The notes under the pieces are model-generated. The model saw nothing but the letters and a program-made list of their open reading frames with translations, was not told where the DNA came from and searched no databases. DNA of 64,000 nt from Opitutia bacterium (GTDB lineage: Bacteria > Verrucomicrobiota > Verrucomicrobiia > Opitutales > Coraliomargaritaceae), in assembly GCA_029248665.1 (NCBI GenBank), contig JAQWIW010000020.1, positions 1-64,000 on the forward strand, in the 5' to 3' direction. Shown here piece after piece: positions 43,876 through 51,653 of this stretch (position 1 is its first letter; the number at the start of each line of letters is the position of its first letter). The position numbers and the translations under genes were made by a program.

Positions 43876-44899
43876 ATCGATAATTTGTCACAGTATCAAT
43901 TAGTGCTTCGACACATTCTACTTTTGCGGTAGGAAGCATACCATGTCCGAGATTGAAAATATAGCCATTCAGTGATTCAGACATTTTTAAAATAGCATTT
44001 GTTTTCTCCTTAACTGTTTGGGGATCGCTCGTCAAAAATGAAGGGTCTAGGTTTCCTTGTAAGGCACATTGATTATTCGTCTCAGCACAAGCGTCAGTCA
44101 GGGAAATCGTCCAATCTAAACTTAAGATCTTAGCCTGTGTCTTTAATTGATCTTTGAGGCAATGATTCATCCCCTTAGCGTAAAGAATAACGGGTATTGG
44201 TTTTTTTAAGCCAGTGATAATAGCTTTAATCCATTGGAGTGATTGGCTGTGATAATTTTCTGGAGTGCATACGGAAGCCCAAGAATCAAAGATTTGCACG
44301 CAATCTACCCCAGCATCTACTTGCAGATTTAAATACTGAATAATCGATTGGCTTAATTTTTCCATGAGTAGGAAAAATTCTTTGGGGTTTCGCTCGGCAA
44401 ATTGAGAGGTGCGTGAAAAATCGGGTGAGCTGCCGCCATCGATCATGTAGCAAGCAAGTGTCCAAGGGGAGCCACAGAAGCCAAGCAAGGCTTTATCATT
44501 ACCAATTGACTGCTTGGTTAATTTCAATGCCTCGGATACATAATTTAATTTTTCAACTATGGCGGAATCATCGAGTGCATCAATTTGAGCTTTTGAGGTG
44601 ATGCAGTATTCCATTTGAATACCGCCTCCATCTCTAAAGCTGTAGGGTTGGCCTAAGGCTTCGGGTATGACTAAGATATCGGAAAAAATAATAGCGGCAT
44701 CTAGAGAAAACCGTTGAAGAGGTTGCAAGGTGATCTCTGTTGCGAGTTCTGGTGTTTTGACTAGGGTGATGAAGTCATATTTACTTTTCAGTGCTCTATA
44801 TTCTGGCAGGTAACGACCCGCTTGCCTCATAAGCCAAATGGGAGGGCGATCTGTCTTTTCCAAATGAGCTGCTTTTAAAAACCGATCTCTAGAATTCAT
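43868..44899 (-). CDS. hemE: uroporphyrinogen decarboxylase
   Basis: Decarboxylates four acetate groups of uroporphyrinogen III. The 343-residue protein has RPPIWLMRQAGRYLPEYRALK near 18-38, FSDILVIPEALGQPY near 68, GFCGSPWTLACYMIDGGSS near 138, CVQIFDSWASVC near 203 and NLGHGMLPTAKVE near 318. It lies between hemF (18 bp gap) and hemY (8-bp overlap). Confidence 0.97.
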   Translation of the reverse strand: MNSRDRFLKAAHLEKTDRPPIWLMRQAGRYLPEYRALKSKYDFITLVKTPELATEITLQPLQRFSLDAAIIFSDILVIPEALGQPYSFRDGGGIQMEYCITSKAQIDALDDSAIVEKLNYVSEALKLTKQSIGNDKALLGFCGSPWTLACYMIDGGSSPDFSRTSQFAERNPKEFFLLMEKLSQSIIQYLNLQVDAGVDCVQIFDSWASVCTPENYHSQSLQWIKAIITGLKKPIPVILYAKGMNHCLKDQLKTQAKILSLDWTISLTDACAETNNQCALQGNLDPSFLTSDPQTVKEKTNAILKMSESLNGYIFNLGHGMLPTAKVECVEALIDTVTNYRYG

Positions 44900-44917
44900 A
44901 TTATTTGTGATGTGAGT

Positions 44918-45823
44918 TTATTTTAACCAGTCTTTTTCTATAAGGAAATTTTGGTAAAGCAATGATTCTTCGGACTTAGGATCAGGTTTATAATCATAAG
45001 TCCAATTCACTTGAGGGGGTAATGACATGAGAATGGATTCGGTGCGTCCATTGGATTGGAGCCCAAAGAGGGTGCCTCTATCATAGATTAAATTAAATTC
45101 GACATAACGTCCTCTTCGGTAGTGCTGGAATTGCTTATGGTTATCAGTAAAAGGTGTGTTTTTGCGTTTTTCTAAAATTGGCATATAGGCTGGGATGAAG
45201 CTATTTCCAATAGATTGGGTGAGGGCAAAGGAATGGGTGAAATCTTGCTCATTATAATCATCAAAAAAGACACCTCCAATACCTCTAGGTTCTTTTCTAT
45301 GGGGTAGGTAGAAATAGCGATCGCAAGATTTTTTGAATTTAGGATAAATGCTTTGCCCGAATGGATCACAGGCGTCTTTTGCCGTACGGTGCCAATGTAT
45401 GGCATCTTCTTCAAATCCATAATAAGGGGTGAGGTCATAGCCTCCACCAAACCACCATGCGATTTCTTCTGCCTCTTTTAATACAGAGAAGTATCGCAGA
45501 TTCATATGACAGGTTGGGGCAAAGGGATTTTTTGGGTGAAAAACAAGCGAGATGCCCATTGCCCTAAAGGATGCCCCTTTTAAATTGGGACGTTTGTCAG
45601 TCGCTGAGGCAGGTAGATGTTTGCCTTCGACATCCGAAAAGTTAATGCCAGCCTTTTCAAAACATTCACCATTTTCCAAAATGCGTGATTGTCCGCCACC
45701 ACCTTCTTCTCGATTCCATCTATCTTCAATGAATGAAACTAGTTCTTGTTCTTGAAGTTTCTCCGTAATCTTGTTTTGTAATTCGAGAAAGTAGTTTCGA
45801 ACACTTTGTGAATTTTTTAACAT
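44918..45823 (-). CDS. hemF: coproporphyrinogen III oxidase, oxygen-dependent
   Basis: Oxygen-dependent decarboxylation of coproporphyrinogen III to protoporphyrinogen IX. The 301-residue protein has [15 protein letters not shown]-like sequence near 33, [10 protein letters not shown] near 105, [31 protein letters not shown] near 122-150, the [28 protein letters not shown] region near 242, and a C-terminal YKPDPKSEE. Together with the O2-dependent HemY it points to an aerobic heme pathway. It heads the hemF-hemE-hemY operon. Confidence 0.96.
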   Translation of the reverse strand: MLKNSQSVRNYFLELQNKITEKLQEQELVSFIEDRWNREEGGGGQSRILENGECFEKAGINFSDVEGKHLPASATDKRPNLKGASFRAMGISLVFHPKNPFAPTCHMNLRYFSVLKEAEEIAWWFGGGYDLTPYYGFEEDAIHWHRTAKDACDPFGQSIYPKFKKSCDRYFYLPHRKEPRGIGGVFFDDYNEQDFTHSFALTQSIGNSFIPAYMPILEKRKNTPFTDNHKQFQHYRRGRYVEFNLIYDRGTLFGLQSNGRTESILMSLPPQVNWTYDYKPDPKSEESLLYQNFLIEKDWLK

Positions 45824-45878
45824 GGAATATAAAATGGAGTTTATCCTGAATTAGACAAGTCTCAGATTTATTTTAAAA

Positions 45879-46781
45879 ATGTCTAAGGTTTTTATATTTG
45901 GTTGTGGGTATTTAGGTATGCGTTTAGCGGATGCTTTAATCGAATCGGGTCATGAGGTAGGTGCATTGACGAAGAATGAAGTATTTGCGGATCATTTGCG
46001 AGCTAAAGGAATTAGAGAAGTGATCGTTGCTCGCTTAGAGTCGGATAGCTGGCATGATCAAGTCAGTGGAGATTATAGGAAAATTGTTAATTGCGTAAGT
46101 TCAGCCGGGAATGGTTTAAGTGGCTATGAGTCCTCTTATTACGAAGGGCAGGCATCGATTATACAATGGGTTAAATCTAAATCCATGTTCGTCGAATCCT
46201 ATATCTATACGAGTAGTACTTCGGTTTATGGAGAAAATAGTGGTGCTTGGGTGGAGGAATCTTCACTTGAAGGAGAGGTGGCTCATTCTGAAACGGCTAA
46301 GATTTTGAGGAGATCTGAAGATTTAATTGAGGCAAACCAATCATATTTTGAGAATTACTTTATTCTCCGACTATCAGGCATCTATGGACCTGGAAGACAT
46401 TATTTATTAAACCAAATGCAATCTTCCAATGTCATTGCAGGTTCAGGAGATAATTTTATGAATATGATTCATGTGGATGATATTGTTATAGGCATCATGC
46501 GAATGATGGAGACAAAGAAAGCATCAGCATCTGGTATTTATAATTTAAGTGATGATCATCCTACAAAAAAAGAAGAAGTCGTGGAATGGCTTTCGGGTGA
46601 ATTAGGTATAGAGGCGCCACGCTTTGATCAGGGATTATTTTCACAGAGGCATGCATCAAGAAAAACGCGGACAAAAAACCGACGTATTGCGAATATCAAA
46701 ATTAAAGAGGTGCTTGGGTTGAGTCTTAAATACTCGAGTTATAAGGAGGGGTATAGTCAAATTATCGGCAAATTATCCTGA
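45879..46781 (+). CDS. NAD-dependent epimerase/dehydratase (SDR family)
   Basis: A 300-residue extended SDR of the YeeZ-like group. The N-terminal loop is KVFIFGCGYLGMRLADALIESGHEV (NAD(P)-binding), SSTSVYGENSGAW holds the Ser/Tyr region (about 108-120), and LRLSGIYGPGRHYLLNQM follows. The Lys of the usual YxxxK motif is not obvious (the Tyr in SVYGEN is followed by a non-standard spacing), so catalysis may be altered. Substrate unknown. It is divergent from hemF. Confidence 0.85.
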   Translation: MSKVFIFGCGYLGMRLADALIESGHEVGALTKNEVFADHLRAKGIREVIVARLESDSWHDQVSGDYRKIVNCVSSAGNGLSGYESSYYEGQASIIQWVKSKSMFVESYIYTSSTSVYGENSGAWVEESSLEGEVAHSETAKILRRSEDLIEANQSYFENYFILRLSGIYGPGRHYLLNQMQSSNVIAGSGDNFMNMIHVDDIVIGIMRMMETKKASASGIYNLSDDHPTKKEEVVEWLSGELGIEAPRFDQGLFSQRHASRKTRTKNRRIANIKIKEVLGLSLKYSSYKEGYSQIIGKLS

Positions 46782-46835
46782 TTTACTTTGTGATTTCTCC
46801 TTGACGAAAATAAACCCTCTGCAAATGTTTTTCAT

Positions 46836-47147
46836 ATGGCGGGAGTCGGAAAATTATTAAAACAAGCTCAAAAGATGCAGAAACAAATGCAAGCGGCACA
46901 AGAGTCACTTGCAGACACTCTATTGAAGGTATCAAGTGGCGGTGGTGCCATTGAAATTGAGATTACGGGACAGGGTGAATTTAAATCAATTAAAATTGAT
47001 CCTGAATTTCTCAAGGAGGATGCCGATTTTGTGCAAGAAACATTGTTAGCAGCAGTTCAAGAAGCGACCCAAAAATCTAAAGAGAAGAATGAATCACTGA
47101 TGAGTTCTCTTTCGGGTGGAATGGGTGGTATGCCAGGCTTATTTTAA
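46836..47147 (+). CDS. ybaB: YbaB/EbfC nucleoid-associated protein
   Basis: A 103-residue DNA-binding protein of the YbaB/EbfC family. It starts with LLKQAQKMQKQMQAAQESLADT, has the central G-x-G-x-x-K-S-I-K-I-D-P-E-F strand and ends with a Gly/Met-rich tail. It lies 12 bp before recR, the usual ybaB-recR arrangement. Confidence 0.95.
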   Translation: MAGVGKLLKQAQKMQKQMQAAQESLADTLLKVSSGGGAIEIEITGQGEFKSIKIDPEFLKEDADFVQETLLAAVQEATQKSKEKNESLMSSLSGGMGGMPGLF

Positions 47148-47159
47148 TTATAGGAATCA

Positions 47160-47756
47160 ATGAATAATTCCTATGATACGCTTTTATCTCATTTGAGGAA
47201 ATTGCCTGGTTTAGGCTATCGTTCTGCTGAACGAATTGCGATTCACTTGCTTACAGATAAAGCGCAATCAGGAAATGATTTAATACGGGCTTTAGAAGAT
47301 GCACAGGCACAACTGTCATCCTGTGAAGATTGTGGTAATCTCTGTGAAGAAAATTTATGTGAAATTTGCGTAAATCCTTCTCGGATTAAGAATTCTATTT
47401 GCATTGTAGAAAATGTACTAGATCTCATGGCGATAGAGCGATCAGGTACTTGGAATGGTATGTTCCATGTTTTATCAGGTAAGCTTTCTCCAATTCATGG
47501 AGTGCTACCAGAGCATTTGAATTTTAAAAGTTTAATCAGTCGTATTGAACGTAATTCCATAGATGAAGTTATCTTTGCATTGAGTAATGACATCGAAGGC
47601 AATGCCACTTGTCATTATATACAAGATTTACTCTCAACTTTTTCCAAAATTAAGTTTACGCAAGTAGGCTTTGGCCTCCCAAGTGGAGGAGGGGTAACAT
47701 TTGCCGATTCAAGCACACTGAAAAGTGCCTTTGATGGGCGCAAGGACTACGACTAA
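47160..47756 (+). CDS. recR: recombination mediator RecR
   Basis: Works with RecO/RecF to load RecA at gaps. The 198-residue protein has the helix-hairpin-helix LRKLPGLGYRSAERIAIHLL (about 12-31), a C4 zinc finger CEDCGNLCEENLCEIC near 56-71, and a Toprim domain with CIVENVLDLMAIERSG near 78 and a C-terminal GLPSGGGVTFADSSTLKSAF. Confidence 0.96.
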   Translation: MNNSYDTLLSHLRKLPGLGYRSAERIAIHLLTDKAQSGNDLIRALEDAQAQLSSCEDCGNLCEENLCEICVNPSRIKNSICIVENVLDLMAIERSGTWNGMFHVLSGKLSPIHGVLPEHLNFKSLISRIERNSIDEVIFALSNDIEGNATCHYIQDLLSTFSKIKFTQVGFGLPSGGGVTFADSSTLKSAFDGRKDYD

Positions 47757-47762
47757 GTAAAT

Positions 47763-47781
47763 GCTTCTGAAAGACAGAAGC
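47763..47781. terminator. hairpin between convergent recR and aldolase genes
   Basis: GCTTCTG (47763-47769) and CAGAAGC (47775-47781) form a perfect 7-bp stem with a 5-nt loop in the 69-bp gap between the two stops. There is no T-tract on either side, so it may be only part of a bidirectional or processing element. Confidence 0.35.
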
Positions 47782-47825
47782 TGAATAGGCGCTTGTTTGA
47801 CTGGTGAGCGAGTCTATTCGCTAGC

Positions 47826-48857
47826 TTAAACAGTACCGAAAATGGTATTTCCGTCTGAGCATAAATCTTCACAGGCTTTAGCCATACGAAGAGACATGTT
47901 CAATTCACCTTTTTTCAAATAGCTACGTGGATCGTAAGTCTTCTTATTGCCCACTTCACCTTCAATCTTGAGTACACCTTCGATGTTTTCACAAACATGT
48001 GTGACGATCGGACGAGTGAAAGCGTATTGAGTATCGGTATCGATATTCATTTTAACCACTCCATAGCCTAAAGTTTCGCGAATATCACTTAAGTCTGAAC
48101 CTGATCCACCGTGGAATACTAAGTCAAATCGAGATTCGGCACCATATTTTGCTTCAACTGCTGCTTGACCATCTTTAAGAATAGTCGGCTTTAGTTGAAC
48201 GGCACCTGGTTTGTAGGCTCCGTGAACGTTTCCGAAAGTGGCTGCGAATAAGAAGCGACCAATTCCGTTCAATGATTCGTGAACTTCCACCATGTCTTCG
48301 GGTGTTGTGTAAAGTTTTTCAGCAGGTATGCCAGAGGTATCATGTCCATCTTCTTCTCCGCCAACTACGCCAGCTTCGATTTCAAGAATGATATCAAGTT
48401 CTGCACATTCTGCGAGAAGCTCTTTAGAGATTTTCATGTTTTCTTCTAAAGGAAGAATTGAGCCATCAAACATATGTGATTGGAAAAGAGGTCCTTTACC
48501 TTCAGCAATTCGCTTTCTTGATGCTTCTAATAATGGTTTTAAAAATCCATCAACTTTTTCTGGGTGACAGTGGTCAGTATGGAGAGCGACTAAAATATCA
48601 TATTTTTCAGCGAGCTTATGGCAGGCTTCAGCAAGCACGATAGCTCCAAAAGCAGCATCTTTAACATTGAGACCAGAAGCAAATTCGCCACCACCTGTAG
48701 AAACTTGTATAATTCCATCGGACTTCGCATCTGCGAATGCTTTAAGCGATGCATTGATGGTTGCAAGTGAAGTGATGTTCACTGCTGGATACGCATAGTT
48801 TCCTTTTTGAGCGGCATCAATCATTGCTGCATATTGTTTTGGTGTTGCTACTGGCAT
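47826..48857 (-). CDS. fbaA: fructose-bisphosphate aldolase, class II
   Basis: Zinc-dependent aldolase of glycolysis/gluconeogenesis. The 343-residue protein matches the class IIA FbaA group: AYPAVNITSLATINASLKAF near 22, LHTDHCHPEKVDGF near 93 with metal-binding His, EIEAGVVGGEEDGHD near 160, FAATFGNVHGAYKPGAVQL near 210 and FHGGSGSDLSDIRETLGYGVVKMNIDTDTQYAFT near 248-280. A sigma70-like promoter lies just upstream. Confidence 0.96.
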   Translation of the reverse strand: MPVATPKQYAAMIDAAQKGNYAYPAVNITSLATINASLKAFADAKSDGIIQVSTGGGEFASGLNVKDAAFGAIVLAEACHKLAEKYDILVALHTDHCHPEKVDGFLKPLLEASRKRIAEGKGPLFQSHMFDGSILPLEENMKISKELLAECAELDIILEIEAGVVGGEEDGHDTSGIPAEKLYTTPEDMVEVHESLNGIGRFLFAATFGNVHGAYKPGAVQLKPTILKDGQAAVEAKYGAESRFDLVFHGGSGSDLSDIRETLGYGVVKMNIDTDTQYAFTRPIVTHVCENIEGVLKIEGEVGNKKTYDPRSYLKKGELNMSLRMAKACEDLCSDGNTIFGTV

Positions 48858-48901
48858 AATATTTTAATGTTAAATTGTGTATTTAATTTGAATAAAGTCC
48901 T

Positions 48902-48931
48902 ATATAAGAGGCTTTCCTAAATTAAGGTCAA
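48902..48931 (-). promoter_or_regulatory. sigma70-type promoter for the aldolase gene
   Basis: On the minus strand TTGACC (48931-48926) and TTATAT (48907-48902) are separated by 18 bp, giving a start near 48895 and a leader of about 38 nt before the aldolase ATG at 48857. Confidence 0.6.
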
Positions 48932-49000
48932 GTTTTAGAATACTTAAATTGATGAATTTTTTTACTTTTCCTTGATCTGATTTTTATAAATGCTCTATCC

Positions 49001-50260
49001 GTGCCTTGGTATATATATTACGCTTTAAAGCAATTATTCCCTTCAAAGAGGATCATCTCATACTTTTCAATGATTTCAATCATTGGAGTGGCCTTGGGTG
49101 TGAGTGTCTTAATCATTGTACAAAGCGTTATGAATGGCTTCGGAGAGAACATTCGTAGTCATTTAGCGAAAACGCATGGTGATATTGTTATTTATTCGAG
49201 TGAGGGAATGCTTCAAGATTGGGGCACTTTGTTTGAGGAGCTTTCCAATGATAAACGAATCAAGACGGTCAGTCCTTATGTAGAAAGTGTCCTGATGATA
49301 CAAAGTGAGAGCGATACAGCATTTCCTTACATTCGTGGTATCAATATTGAAGAGGTTGGTTCTAAGAATTTGGCCTTACCGATACATGAATTCCTTGTAG
49401 CGGGTGATTATGATTCATTGAATGATGAAAACGTTTTTCTTGGAGAGCCTCTTGCGCGAAAATTAAATGTAGGTATCGGTGATCCCGTAGCTTTGTATTC
49501 ACACAAGCTTCTAGAGTATTTAGCAGAAGAAGAATGGTTATTCCCAAAAGAGTTTACAGTAGTGGGCTTAATTCAAAGTGGCAGTCCAAAGTTGGATGAG
49601 AACTTGGTCATCGGTTCTTTGGAAGGTACACAGGATTTACTGGAAGCAGAAAATGCAATTACAGGCTTTACTATTAATTTGTGGAATGGAGATGAGAGGG
49701 CACTTGAATTGACTAAGAATCAGCTACAAGATCGAGTTAGTGCTTACGATGACTCATTATTTGTCAAAAACTGGATGGATATGAATGCCGATTTTTTATT
49801 TATTTTAGAGCAAGAGAAGATGGTGATTTCGTTTATTATTATCTTCATTATTTTAGTAGCATCGTTCTCTATAGCGGTAGCGTTAACACTTTCGGTCATT
49901 CGTAAAACTCGTGAGATTGGTTTGTTGAATGCCCTAGGTGCTAAGTCTTGGGAGATTGCTTTGTGTTTCTGCCTACAAGGCTTTTTTATAGGCTTAGTAG
50001 GAAGTCTCTCGGGAATTGCTTTTGCTTTTTTAGTTTTGGAATATAGGGATATTTTATTTGGTGTTTATTTGTGGTTGATGAATAGTAGCGATGTTCAATT
50101 CCTTGGAGTCTATGATTTATATTCAATCCCGGTAAGGTATTTATTGAAGGACTTTGTTCAGGTTTTTATCTTATCTATCATCATTTCATTTGCTGCAGCA
50201 TTGATTCCCGCATTAAGAGCATCAAAGCTTAAACCATCGGAGGCCTTAAGGTATGAATAG
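49001..50260 (+). CDS. lipoprotein-releasing ABC transporter permease (LolC/LolE)
   Basis: Inner membrane subunit of the Lol system, which passes lipoproteins to LolA for the outer membrane. The 419-residue protein starts at GTG and has a first span near residues 24-48, a periplasmic domain of about 220 residues, then three C-terminal spans in an FtsX domain (IIIFIILVASFSIAVALT, LGAKSWEIALCFCLQG near 310, and a last span near 390). It overlaps lolD by 8 bp. A single permease gene is present, as in organisms with a combined LolF-type subunit. Confidence 0.9.
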   Translation: MPWYIYYALKQLFPSKRIISYFSMISIIGVALGVSVLIIVQSVMNGFGENIRSHLAKTHGDIVIYSSEGMLQDWGTLFEELSNDKRIKTVSPYVESVLMIQSESDTAFPYIRGINIEEVGSKNLALPIHEFLVAGDYDSLNDENVFLGEPLARKLNVGIGDPVALYSHKLLEYLAEEEWLFPKEFTVVGLIQSGSPKLDENLVIGSLEGTQDLLEAENAITGFTINLWNGDERALELTKNQLQDRVSAYDDSLFVKNWMDMNADFLFILEQEKMVISFIIIFIILVASFSIAVALTLSVIRKTREIGLLNALGAKSWEIALCFCLQGFFIGLVGSLSGIAFAFLVLEYRDILFGVYLWLMNSSDVQFLGVYDLYSIPVRYLLKDFVQVFILSIIISFAAALIPALRASKLKPSEALRYE

Positions 50261-50945
50261 TAAGGATGACTGTTTGATATCAGCAAAAGGTTTATGGAAA
50301 TCTTTTAAAAGTGGTGAGGATGAAATCTCTATCATCCAAGGCTTAGATTTTTCTCTGAAGCAAAAAGAAAGTATTTCAATCATGGGTGATTCAGGCTCTG
50401 GTAAATCCACATTATTAAATTTATTATCGGGTCTAGATCGGGTGGAGAAAGGCACACTCAAATGGAGAGGGCAGTCGATTGAAAATTTTTCAACTAGTGC
50501 TTTATCGAATATGAGACGCTCCTTTATTGGTTTTGTTTTCCAATCTTTTTATTTAGTTCCCGATTTAACTGTTTATGAGAATTTATACTTGTCCGCTAAA
50601 ATTGGATGCAAAAATATAGGGAGTGATGAAATTCAATCAAGAATCGATGAATACTTAGAGAAGGTACATTTGACAGATAGAAAAAAACATTCGGTGATGA
50701 CTTTATCTGGAGGTGAAAAGCAAAGGGTGGCTATCGCCCGTGCCTTGATTAGTGATCCTTTAATTGTTTTTGCAGATGAGCCTACAGGAAATTTAGATGA
50801 TCGATCTTCAAAGGAAATTTTGGAGCTTTTATTATCTTTAGTGGAAATTGAGGCAAAAAGTCTGGTTTTGGTGACCCACAATGTGGATTTTGCAAAATAT
50901 ACCGATAAAACGCTTTATCTTAAAAATGGAATATTTCATGGCTAA
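50253..50945 (+). CDS. lolD: lipoprotein-releasing ABC transporter ATP-binding protein (LolD)
   Basis: ATPase partner of the permease. The 230-residue protein has Walker A GDSGSGKSTLLNLLSGLDR near residue 45, Q-loop FVFQSFYLVPDLTVYENLYL near 92, ABC signature LSGGEKQRVAIARALI near 150 and Walker B VFADEPTGNLD near 172, then THNVDFAKYTD with the switch His near 208. The LDR spacing is typical of the LolD/MacB group. It overlaps both neighbours. Confidence 0.93.
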   Translation: MNSKDDCLISAKGLWKSFKSGEDEISIIQGLDFSLKQKESISIMGDSGSGKSTLLNLLSGLDRVEKGTLKWRGQSIENFSTSALSNMRRSFIGFVFQSFYLVPDLTVYENLYLSAKIGCKNIGSDEIQSRIDEYLEKVHLTDRKKHSVMTLSGGEKQRVAIARALISDPLIVFADEPTGNLDDRSSKEILELLLSLVEIEAKSLVLVTHNVDFAKYTDKTLYLKNGIFHG

Positions 50946-51321
50946 AGCAGATTCATCAAATCCATTTTCTAAGAAGCACGAAGCCATAATTTCTGAGTTT
51001 TTAGGGATTCCTAGTCGAGATTGTAATTTTTCTCAAAAAGATCCGATGAGGATTGAAGATTTAGTGACGCATTTTGTTGAGCGTTACGATCTGGAACGGC
51101 CGAAGCCAGAGCAAATTTTAGTTGAATCTTGGGAAGCCGTCTTTGGAAGTTTTTCTGAGCGTTGTTATCCCGTAAAGTTAACCGATTCGGATGTTTTGAT
51201 TATTTCGGTGACTAATTCCACGCTTAGATCTGAGATTATTTTCAAAAAAAAGGAACTTTTAGTGAAAATCCAAAAATTAAATTACTGTGAAAAGATTAAG
51301 GATTTAGTCGTAAGAGCATAA
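50938..51321 (+). CDS. DUF721 (DciA-like) protein
   Basis: A 127-residue protein with a C-terminal DUF721 domain: ILVESWEAVFGSFSERCYPVKLTDSDVLIISVTNSTLRSEIIFKKKELLVKI. DciA members load or assist the replicative helicase DnaB in bacteria without DnaC (family knowledge); assignment here rests on that domain only. A longer frame from 50881 overlaps lolD more heavily; ATG 50938 fits the domain start and overlaps lolD by 8 bp. Confidence 0.8.
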   Translation: MAKADSSNPFSKKHEAIISEFLGIPSRDCNFSQKDPMRIEDLVTHFVERYDLERPKPEQILVESWEAVFGSFSERCYPVKLTDSDVLIISVTNSTLRSEIIFKKKELLVKIQKLNYCEKIKDLVVRA

Positions 51322-51348
51322 AATTGTTTCATTTTTATTAAAAAAGAC

Positions 51349-51377
51349 TTGCAAAATCAAAAATGTCACTGTTATAT
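51349..51377 (+). promoter_or_regulatory. promoter-like pair before the candidate small RNA
   Basis: TTGCAA (51349-51354) and TTATAT (51372-51377) are separated by exactly 17 bp. A start near 51384 would give a transcript of about 90 nt ending at the terminator at 51473. Confidence 0.5.
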
Positions 51378-51383
51378 GTAACC

Positions 51384-51473
51384 ATTATCTTTCTCCTGTA
51401 AAAGGAGTTTGGGGTAAAATTAAAGTAGATAATAGTGGCGCATTCTTTAGGGGTAGAGAATGCGCCTTTTTTT
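51384..51473 (+). ncRNA. candidate small RNA or rpsA leader element
   Basis: Between the promoter-like pair and the terminator lies about 90 nt with a 5-bp hairpin CTCCT-GTAAA-AGGAG (51393-51407) and an A-rich linker. The hairpin arms resemble an anti-Shine-Dalgarno and a Shine-Dalgarno sequence. There is no ATG-initiated reading frame of useful length. It may be an independent small RNA, or the terminated form of a long rpsA leader. No known RNA family is recognised. Confidence 0.4.
51437..51473 (+). terminator. strong intrinsic terminator upstream of rpsA
   Basis: GGCGCATTCT (51437-51446) pairs with AGAATGCGCC (51457-51466) in a perfect 10-bp stem with a 10-nt loop, followed by seven T residues. 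It could end the lolC-lolD-DUF721 transcript or the candidate small RNA. Confidence 0.93.
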
Positions 51474-51574
51474 GCATTATTTACTTTGATTACTTACCTA
51501 CCGAGACAGACTTAAAAGAGTTATTAATAATGCTTGCTTATTTGTTTATGCGATCTACTTTTTGAAGCTTCTTT

Positions 51575-51641
51575 AAATGGTTGGAACCATTTTTCAAAAG
51601 AAAACAGTATTAATCTTAACCCGTCTTACATTTAGTAAGAC
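51575..51641 (+). promoter_or_regulatory. two hairpins in the rpsA leader
   Basis: AAATGGTT and AACCATTT form an 8-bp inverted repeat at 51575-51592 followed by TT; GTCTTAC and GTAAGAC form a 7-bp stem with a 5-nt loop at 51623-51641, 12 bp before the rpsA ATG. S1 genes in other bacteria are autoregulated through leader structures; this is a candidate for that. Confidence 0.5.
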
Positions 51642-51653
51642 ACACATTATATT

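Larger units (their letters stand above)
51322..51653. other. structured intergenic region upstream of rpsA
   Basis: A 332-bp gap without a protein-coding gene. It contains, in order, a promoter-like pair, a CTCCT/AGGAG hairpin, a strong intrinsic terminator, and two further perfect hairpins just before rpsA. These are listed separately. Confidence 0.8.
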
